The notes under the pieces were generated by a model, which saw only the letters and a program-made list of their open reading frames with translations, had not been told where the DNA came from and ran no database searches. A program made the position numbers and the translations under genes. Source: an uncultured Clostridia bacterium (GTDB taxonomy: Bacteria > Bacillota > Clostridia > UBA1381). From it: a DNA stretch of 64,000 nucleotides. The DNA lies in assembly GCA_934454145.1 (NCBI GenBank), contig CAKSFT010000006.1, forward strand, positions 1 through 64,000. Reading direction: 5' to 3'. Of this stretch, positions 58,558-64,000 are shown piece after piece (position 1 is the stretch's first letter; every line of letters begins with the position of its first letter).

Positions 58558-58722
58558 ATGAGTATTTTACAAAACATTTTTTCAGATTATTTTCATAAAC
58601 TTCTTAATTCAGACCATTTCTTTAAATACACCACACTTCAACTTTCATTTAACGGAGAAATCAAAAATTCAATAACTTTATCCAAGGTTTTTCACTACCT
58701 CTTTTTGTTATGCCTTTTTTGA
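58558..58722 (+). pseudogene. Possible remnant frame of 54 codons
   Basis: A frame from ATG 58558 encodes MSILQNIFSDYFHKLLNSDH and continues for 34 residues. The start resembles transposase N-termini, but no ribosome binding site precedes it and there is no downstream continuation. Apart from this and the repeat at 58778, the gap 58534-58900 holds nothing I can name. Confidence 0.25.
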
Positions 58723-58777
58723 CTTGTTTTCTATTATATCATACTTTTTCAAAAATCGCAATTTCCTATACAGCGAA

Positions 58778-58849
58778 AAAGGGGCGGAAAATCCGCCCCA
58801 TCTTTTCTGTATCATAAGCACTCAAATTTTGACAACCGCTTGACAACAT
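58778..58849 (-). repeat. 72-bp repeat after tRNA-Leu, with terminator
   Basis: Inverted second copy of the unit at 49343-49414, with 70 of 72 bases identical. As at tRNA-Glu, it lies about 100 bp beyond the tRNA 3' end and ends in the GGGGCGGA/TCCGCCCC terminator hairpin. Confidence 0.85.
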
Positions 58850-58900
58850 AATATGGTCTTTTTGTGTCCTGTTACGTCCCGATATGTCACATCGAAAAAT

Positions 58901-58947
58901 AAATAAAAACCGCATAAACACTGTATTTTCAAGCATTTATACGGTTT
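58901..58947 (-). terminator. Terminator after tRNA-Leu
   Basis: On the minus strand AAACCGTATAAA pairs with TTTATGCGGTTT (one wobble), followed by TTATTTATTTTT. It is homologous to the hairpin after tRNA-Glu. Confidence 0.75.
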
Positions 58948-58954
58948 CTGTCTT

Positions 58955-59041
58955 TGGTGCCGATGGTGGGGGTCGAACCCACACGGTATCGCTACCACGG
59001 GATTTTGAGTCCCGCGCGTCTGCCAATTCCACCACATCGGC
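58955..59041 (-). tRNA. tRNA-Leu (CAA)
   Basis: Acceptor arms GCCGATG and CATCGGC pair, a long variable arm is present, the anticodon loop is CTCAAAA with anticodon CAA (reads TTG), the T arm contains GGTTCGACCCC, and CCA is encoded. 87 nt including CCA. Confidence 0.95.
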
Positions 59042-59100
59042 TCATCAATGACACTTGTATATAATAGCACAAAAAAACAATTTTGTCAATACATTTCTCA

Positions 59101-59131
59101 AAAAAAATCGGAGCAAAACTCCGATTTTTTT
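59101..59131. terminator. Terminator after copA
   Basis: AAAAAAATCGGAG pairs with CTCCGATTTTTTT around 5 nt. It overlaps the copA stop codon by 2 bp and works on both strands. Confidence 0.9.
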
Positions 59132-59330
59132 ACACCACCTTATAACCTGCATTTTCAACAGCATTTTTCAGCAAAGCCATGTCCACCTCGTGCTCCAAAG
59201 TCACTTCTGCCGTGCCTCTTTCGTGGCTCACCAGTGCCTCTTTCACTCCGTCCACAGCCTCAAGTGCCTGTTTCACATGTGCCTCGCAATGTCCGCACAT
59301 CATGCCCTCAATTTTCAGTTCAACTTTCAT
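59130..59330 (-). CDS. copZ: CopZ-like copper chaperone from an internal start in copA
   Basis: The last 66 codons of copA form a complete heavy-metal-associated domain (MKVELKIEGMMCGHCEAHVK..., metal Cys in MCGHC). An AAGGAGG box lies 8 nt before the internal ATG at 59330, in the same frame as copA. A free chaperone of CopZ size could thus be made besides the fused domain. Free CopZ carries copper to CopA in Gram-positive bacteria. Whether the internal start is used must be tested. Confidence 0.5.
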   Translation of the reverse strand: MKVELKIEGMMCGHCEAHVKQALEAVDGVKEALVSHERGTAEVTLEHEVDMALLKNAVENAGYKVV

Positions 59331-61616
59331 AATATTTTCCTCCTTGTTAAGATGCATTTTTTTATCCCTTTTCGGATTTTTTATATTCACCCAATTCAGT
59401 CTGAGTGCATTTGTGACCACGCAAAAACTGGACAAACTCATCGCCGTGGCCGCAAACATCGGGTTCAGACGAAGGTTGAACACCGGAATCAGCACACCCG
59501 CCGCCAAGGGAATACCGATGACATTATATATAAATGCCCAAAACAGATTCTCATGGATATTCCTGAGGGTTGCACGGCTCAGGCGTATCGCCGCCGGCAC
59601 ATCGGAGAGTCTGCTCTTCATCAGTACAACGTCGGCGGCGTCCATCGCAATGTCCGTCCCGGCGCCTATTGCCACGCCGATGTCGGCGCGCGTCAGTGCC
59701 GGCGCGTCGTTTATTCCGTCACCCACCATAATGGTTTTCCCTTTATTCTTCAATGCACTTATCACGCGTTCTTTCCCGTCGGGAAGGACGCCTGCGATGA
59801 CTTCGTTCACCCCGGCCTGGGCGCCTATCGCCTGTGCCGTCTTTTCGTTGTCACCCGTAAGCATAACCACATGTATGCCCATTCTCTGCAATTGTTTCAC
59901 TGCCTCGGGGCTGTCCTCTTTTATGACATCCGCCACGGCAATGATGCCCAAAAGTGTTTCATCTTGTGCAAAGAAAAGCGGTGTTTTTCCTTTTGCCGAA
60001 AGCTCCTCCGCCTTCTTCTTTATTTCCTCTGTGACCTTTACATTTCCTTCAATAAAGGAAAGATTCCCCCCCGACAAAGCTTTTCCATGAATGACAGCCC
60101 TCAGGCCATTCCCTGGGAGTACCTCAAAATCCGAAACCTCTTCGGCAGTCATTCCCTTTTCCTCCGCCGACTTCAGGATTGCCTTTGCAAGCGGATGTTC
60201 ACTCTTTTTTTCCAAAGAATACGCCGCCGAGAGAAGAAACTCGGCACTTACGCCCTCTGCCGGAAGGATATCTGTCACCTCGGGCTCGCCCCTGGTGATT
60301 GTCCCGGTTTTGTCCAGTGCCGCAATCTGCGCTTTGCCTGTCTGTTCCAGCGCCGACGCCGTTTTGAACAATATTCCGTTCTTTGCCCCGACGCCGTTGC
60401 CGACCATGACGGCAACAGGCGTGGCAAGCCCCAAAGCACACGGGCAGCTGATGACAAGCACAGATATACCTCTTGCAAGCGCAAAACCCACGTCTTTGCC
60501 CGCCAACAGCCATATCGCCGCGGTGATGACCGCAATCACAATAACCACCGGCACAAACACGCCCGAAACTTGGTCTGCAACCTTTGCAATGGGCGCTTTT
60601 GTCGCCGCCGCGTCGCTCACCATTTTTATAATCTGCGAAAGTGCCGTGTCCTCGCCCACCTTTGCCGCCTCGCATTTTATAAACCCGGATTGGTTTATGG
60701 TTGCGGCAGAAACCGCGTCCCCCGGTTCTTTGTCCACAGGTATGCTCTCACCGGTGAGTGCCGACTCGTTGACCGCACTTGCACCCTCAATCACTACACC
60801 GTCGACCGGTATGCTCTCGCCCGGGCGCACGACAAAAATGTCACCCTTTTTCACCTCTTCCGCCGGCACAGTGACCTCTTTGCCGTCGCGCACAAGCACG
60901 GCGGTTTTCGGGGCAAGCTTCATCAGCCCTTTCAGCGCGTCGGTCGTTTTTCCTTTCGACCGCGCCTCAAGCATTTTCCCCACGGTAATCAGCGCAAGAA
61001 TCATCGCGGCAGACTCAAAATAAAACTCGTGCATATAAGGCATCATCTTTGCGGAATCGCCGATATTGTCTGCGGCGGTCATCGCAAAAAGCGCATATGT
61101 GCTGTAGACAAATGCCGCACCCGAACCCAATGCCACAAGGCTGTCCATATTTGGAGAACCGCCGAAAAGGCTTTTGAATCCGCTGACAAAAAAACTCTGG
61201 TTTATGACCATAACCGCCGCCGTAAGCAAAAGCTGAATAAGCCCCATCCACACATGGTTTTGTGCCAAAGCCGAAGGCAGCGGCCACCCCCACATCATAT
61301 GTCCCATCGAAATATACATAAGCAGTGCCAAAAATATCAGTGACGCCGCCAGCCTCCTGACAAGGCGCGGCGTTTCACGGTCTGCCAGCGCATCCCCGTC
61401 CGCTTTTTCCTTTTCGGCGCCTTTTAGGGAAGCGCCGTATCCTGCCGTCTCCACCGCTTTTATTATCTCTGTCTGTGGTGCTGTTCCTTCCACCGCCATG
61501 GAATTTGTGAGCAGACTCACACTGCATTCCGTGACGCCCGGAACCTTTTTTACCGCCTTTTCCACACGCGCACTGCATGCGGCACAGGTCATACCCGTGA
61601 CATTATATTGCTGCAT
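59130..61616 (-). CDS. copA: Copper-exporting P-type ATPase with terminal CopZ-like domain
   Basis: An N-terminal metal-binding domain (GMTCAACSARVEK) is followed by eight membrane segments, the actuator TGES, the transmembrane CPCALGLATP, the phosphorylation site DKTGT and GDGINDAP. After the last membrane helices a second metal-binding domain (residues about 763-828) is attached. It exports Cu(I) from the cytoplasm. It follows csoR after 57 bp and is controlled by the CsoR sites at 61994-62036. 828 residues. Confidence 0.95.
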   Translation of the reverse strand: MQQYNVTGMTCAACSARVEKAVKKVPGVTECSVSLLTNSMAVEGTAPQTEIIKAVETAGYGASLKGAEKEKADGDALADRETPRLVRRLAASLIFLALLMYISMGHMMWGWPLPSALAQNHVWMGLIQLLLTAAVMVINQSFFVSGFKSLFGGSPNMDSLVALGSGAAFVYSTYALFAMTAADNIGDSAKMMPYMHEFYFESAAMILALITVGKMLEARSKGKTTDALKGLMKLAPKTAVLVRDGKEVTVPAEEVKKGDIFVVRPGESIPVDGVVIEGASAVNESALTGESIPVDKEPGDAVSAATINQSGFIKCEAAKVGEDTALSQIIKMVSDAAATKAPIAKVADQVSGVFVPVVIVIAVITAAIWLLAGKDVGFALARGISVLVISCPCALGLATPVAVMVGNGVGAKNGILFKTASALEQTGKAQIAALDKTGTITRGEPEVTDILPAEGVSAEFLLSAAYSLEKKSEHPLAKAILKSAEEKGMTAEEVSDFEVLPGNGLRAVIHGKALSGGNLSFIEGNVKVTEEIKKKAEELSAKGKTPLFFAQDETLLGIIAVADVIKEDSPEAVKQLQRMGIHVVMLTGDNEKTAQAIGAQAGVNEVIAGVLPDGKERVISALKNKGKTIMVGDGINDAPALTRADIGVAIGAGTDIAMDAADVVLMKSRLSDVPAAIRLSRATLRNIHENLFWAFIYNVIGIPLAAGVLIPVFNLRLNPMFAATAMSLSSFCVVTNALRLNWVNIKNPKRDKKMHLNKEENIMKVELKIEGMMCGHCEAHVKQALEAVDGVKEALVSHERGTAEVTLEHEVDMALLKNAVENAGYKVV

Positions 61617-61673
61617 AAATCAAAGCCTCTCCTTTCCGTCATTTCACGCATTGATACAAAACATACACCGCCG

Positions 61674-61967
61674 TCATTTCATCAGTTTTTTCAGTATTTC
61701 CAAAAGCTCTTCAACCGTTTCGTCCTTCCCTGCGCGTATATCGCTGCACACACATGTTTTTACATGATTTGCAAGCAATTCGCGGTTGAATGCCGAAACT
61801 GCCGCCGAAACCGCCGCCGATTGCACCAGGATATCCGCACAATACGCATTCTTTTCAACCATTCCCTTTATGCCGCGTATCTGCCCCTCTATACGGTTCA
61901 GGCGGTTTATCAGGCTTTTATATTCCTTTTCCCCGCGTTCTTTTGTTTTATGCATACAGCAGTCCAT
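61674..61967 (-). CDS. csoR: CsoR-type copper-sensing repressor
   Basis: The 97-residue all-helical protein has the CsoR ligand pattern Cys-His-Cys: C in NAYCADILVQ, H and C in ANHVKTCVC, with the family helix RLNRIEGQIRGIKGMVE. Apo-CsoR binds the operators and releases them with Cu(I). The gene is first in the operon and overlaps none. AAAGGGTG precedes the ATG. Confidence 0.93.
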   Translation of the reverse strand: MDCCMHKTKERGEKEYKSLINRLNRIEGQIRGIKGMVEKNAYCADILVQSAAVSAAVSAFNRELLANHVKTCVCSDIRAGKDETVEELLEILKKLMK

Positions 61968-61993
61968 CTTCTCACCCTTTCAATATAATTAAA

Positions 61994-62043
61994 ATACCCA
62001 TAAGGGGTATTTTAATTATATACCCCCTATGGGTATTTGTCAA
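61994..62043 (-). promoter_or_regulatory. Promoter and two CsoR operators
   Basis: Minus-strand TTGACA (62038-62043), 17 nt, TATAAT (62015-62020). Two 17-bp dyads, ATACCCCCTATGGGTAT (62020-62036, in the spacer) and ATACCCATAAGGGGTAT (61994-62010, just downstream), match the G-rich dyads bound by CsoR. Confidence 0.85.
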
Positions 62044-62052
62044 TATGTTTTT

Positions 62053-63357
62053 TCAATTTATCGGCTCAATAACCGACAAAACCGCGTATTCTCTGTCAAA
62101 ATGCTCTTCAAATCTCTTTTTCACATCTTCAAAGGTCACATTTTTATAGACGTCATAGTAGTCGGTATAGTCTATATCCATAAATATCATCGATATAAAC
62201 CTATGTGCAAATTCTTCGATATCGTTGTAAGAACGGATATATCTGCCCCAAATCACTTTTTTGATTCGCTCATATTCCGCCTTGTCAAGCCCCTCTTTGT
62301 GCAGTGAATCAATGTAATCCATGATGATTTCATAAACCCTTTGCGGATTTTTTGATTCCCCGTCGGCGGCGGTGAAGCCATAGTCAACCTGCGGTTCATA
62401 TTCCGCGCTGAACTTTTGGTTAATCAAGCCCTCGTTATAGAGTCTTTCATAAAGCGGCGAACTCTTCGAGAAAATCATCTCGTTCAGGATATCTGTTTCT
62501 ATTATCTTTTTCAAAAGCCTTTCGCCGCCATAGCCGATGTCGTTGTCCTTAAACCCAAGCATAAACAAGGGCATGGAAACATTCATTTCGGAAATTTCTT
62601 TTTTCTTGCATACGCTCTTTTCCTCGTCCGGATAAACACGCCTTATTTCCTCGTCAAACGGCTTGTTGTTTATTATGCCTTTTTCCACAACTTCCAAAGC
62701 CCGATCCGCGTCTATGTCGCCGGTGATGACAAGCGCCATGTTTGAAAGATTGTAAAATGTGTTGTAGCATCTGTACAAAACTTCGGGCGTGATTTGCGCG
62801 ATGCTTTCCACCGTGCCGGCAATCTCCAGGCGCACAGGGTTGTCGTGATACATCGCTTTCAAAAAATTAAACAAAAGCTTCCACCCCGGGTTGTCGTCGC
62901 CCATGTGAATTTCCTGCCCGATAATCCCTTGTTCTTTTTCCACGTTCTCATCGGTAAAATACGGCTTTTGCACATAATCCAAAAGAATACGCAGCGCTTC
63001 ATACGGATTTTCCGAAGATTTGAAGAGATACCCGGTCATGTTGAAGCTTGTGTAAGCGTTGCACATAGCGCCCGTTTTTGCAAAGCTCTCAAAAACATTG
63101 CTCCCGTCCTCCTGCTCAAACATCTTGTGCTCCAAAAAATGTGCGATTCCGTCCGGAACATGTGTTATGTCCTCCTCCCCCGGCACAACAAAATCAGAGT
63201 CCACGGAGCCGTATTTTGTCGCAAACACGGCATATGTGCTTGTATATCCCCTTCTGGGCATGATGTACACCGAAAGCCCGCACTCAAGCGTTGTATAATA
63301 AAGGTTTTCTCCCGTCTTTGCATTTGTCTTTATCTGAAATTTCATATTCGTCACCAT
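62053..63357 (-). CDS. yfmH: M16-family metallopeptidase, YfmH-like
   Basis: The inverted zinc motif HFLEH (H-x2-E-H, in GIAHFLEHKMFEQEDG) and the following Glu about 75 residues later (EKEQGIIGQEI) mark an active pitrilysin-like subunit. In B. subtilis the YmfF/YmfH pair is linked to EF-P 5-aminopentanol modification. 434 residues from the ATG at 63357, which follows AAAGGA closely; an ATG 4 codons later is also possible. It follows the partner gene after 6 bp. Confidence 0.88.
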   Translation of the reverse strand: MVTNMKFQIKTNAKTGENLYYTTLECGLSVYIMPRRGYTSTYAVFATKYGSVDSDFVVPGEEDITHVPDGIAHFLEHKMFEQEDGSNVFESFAKTGAMCNAYTSFNMTGYLFKSSENPYEALRILLDYVQKPYFTDENVEKEQGIIGQEIHMGDDNPGWKLLFNFLKAMYHDNPVRLEIAGTVESIAQITPEVLYRCYNTFYNLSNMALVITGDIDADRALEVVEKGIINNKPFDEEIRRVYPDEEKSVCKKKEISEMNVSMPLFMLGFKDNDIGYGGERLLKKIIETDILNEMIFSKSSPLYERLYNEGLINQKFSAEYEPQVDYGFTAADGESKNPQRVYEIIMDYIDSLHKEGLDKAEYERIKKVIWGRYIRSYNDIEEFAHRFISMIFMDIDYTDYYDVYKNVTFEDVKKRFEEHFDREYAVLSVIEPIN

Positions 63358-63363
63358 TCCTTT

Positions 63364-64000
63364 CTATTTTTCAAGAAAATATATTGTGTCGGGCTGCAAT
63401 TTGTTTATCACGTCTATTACCTCCCGTTTGCTGACGCGTCTGATATTTTCTTTGTACTGTTCAGGAGAAACCTCGGTTTTTGCAATAATATTTCCCATAT
63501 AATAGCTCTGCAGCATCTGCTGGTCATCATAACAGGAATTTATGCCGTTTATAATTTCGCTTTTTGCATTTTCCATTTCATCGTCAGAAACATTGCCGTT
63601 TTGCATGTCCTTCAGCTGGAAAAATATTTCTTTTTTTGCTTCTTCAAATTTGTCAAAGGCAATGCCCGCGTGGAGGAGCATAAAGCCCTTGTATTTGTCC
63701 AGAGATGTGGACACATAATATGCAAGGCTCAGTTTTTCCCTGACATTGTTGAAAAGCTTTGAGCCCAAACCGCCGCCGAATATGTTGTTTGCAACCACAA
63801 GCGCCCAAAAGTCTGGGGCGCCGCAAGAAACATCTGTGCGGAATCCGATTGAGAGTTTCCCCTGTGTAAGCTCTGTGTTTTCTTTTATTTCTGTCATTTC
63901 CTTTGCCGATTTTATGATTTCGGGTGCGTTCAGCTCAGTTTTTTGGAATGTCCTCCCCAAAACAGCACTCTCAATTTCTTTTTTAACTTCGTTTATATTC
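63364..64000 (-). CDS. yfmF: M16-family metallopeptidase-like protein, YfmF-like, partial
   Basis: The frame is open to the window edge, so only the C-terminal 211 residues are seen. The segment NNIFGGGLGSKLFNNVREKLSLAYYVST is the conserved R/Y motif of the M16 C-terminal domain, which completes the substrate chamber. Together with the downstream active partner it forms the usual YfmF-YfmH pair. The start lies beyond 64000. Confidence 0.88.
   Translation of the reverse strand, partial: NINEVKKEIESAVLGRTFQKTELNAPEIIKSAKEMTEIKENTELTQGKLSIGFRTDVSCGAPDFWALVVANNIFGGGLGSKLFNNVREKLSLAYYVSTSLDKYKGFMLLHAGIAFDKFEEAKKEIFFQLKDMQNGNVSDDEMENAKSEIINGINSCYDDQQMLQSYYMGNIIAKTEVSPEQYKENIRRVSKREVIDVINKLQPDTIYFLEK

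Noticed and set aside
59055..61343. 762-codon plus-strand frame opposite copA
   Set aside because: It is a shadow of the well-supported copA gene; composition (very rich in His, Arg, Cys) is typical of an antisense frame.
1..64000. CRISPR array or replication origin
   Set aside because: No regularly spaced repeats and no cluster of DnaA boxes or dnaA-type genes were seen in reading the window.

Overview
The window comes from the chromosome of an endospore-forming, Gram-positive bacterium of the class Clostridia. The evidence is a complete S10-spc-alpha ribosomal cluster with C+ (zinc) forms of S14 and L36, spoIVA, an alpha/beta small acid-soluble spore protein, BlaI/BlaR1-type and CsoR regulators, and strong AAGGAGG ribosome binding sites almost everywhere. 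The genus cannot be read from the sequence alone.

Layout. (1) 195-16250, minus strand: one long cluster from rpsJ to rplQ in canonical order, including secY, adk, map, a small KOW protein, infA and rpoA. It has a promoter at 16221-16249, a leader of about 340 nt with an internal terminator-like hairpin, and a final terminator at 146-177. (2) 16335-20373: a DUF2975 protein with a YozG-like regulator, an SDR oxidoreductase, and a BlaI-BlaR1-secreted protein operon with BlaI boxes in its promoter. (3) 20475-47863: spoIVA, split into a 5' part (20475-21682) and a 3' part (47582-47863) by a 25,910-bp element. (4) 47881-58452: a DUF3298 lipoprotein, a SASP gene, tRNA-Glu, an EF-G/TetM-like GTPase fused to a NYN domain, and the operon ung-polA-coaE-transglycosylase-cytidylate kinase-like-uppP. 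(5) 58955-64000: tRNA-Leu, a csoR-copA copper operon with a CopZ-like module at the end of copA, and a pair of M16 peptidase-like genes, the second cut by the window edge.

The central observation is the spoIVA-intervening element. An 11-bp direct repeat (ATACATATGAT) lies at both junctions. Joining the flanks across one copy gives an uninterrupted 492-codon spoIVA, the length of the Bacillus subtilis protein. The inside ends, joined in the same way, give an attP-like site with an 8-bp perfect inverted repeat placed symmetrically around a CA dinucleotide. The element encodes a 571-residue large serine recombinase near its right end, preceded by a 53-residue protein that could be its directionality factor. 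This is the architecture of skin- and SPbeta-type sporulation gene-intervening elements, here in spoIVA and without any phage structural or conjugation genes.

The cargo is unusual. It has toxin-antitoxin-like modules (HipA-like kinase with XRE partner, Fic, Ntox50 with a putative immunity protein), a TcmP/radical-SAM pair, and an XRE-ImmA regulator pair. It also has a carbohydrate catabolic locus: two AraC regulators, a ketose 3-epimerase, a PfkB kinase, a class II aldolase, a TIM-barrel isomerase, a GH78-like rhamnosidase, a Gfo/Idh/MocA dehydrogenase, an EamA transporter and a broken GH3. Several decayed fragments (GH3, B3/B4 domain, nucleoside hydrolase, RelE-like, stalk domain) show that the element has been built and eroded by repeated recombination.
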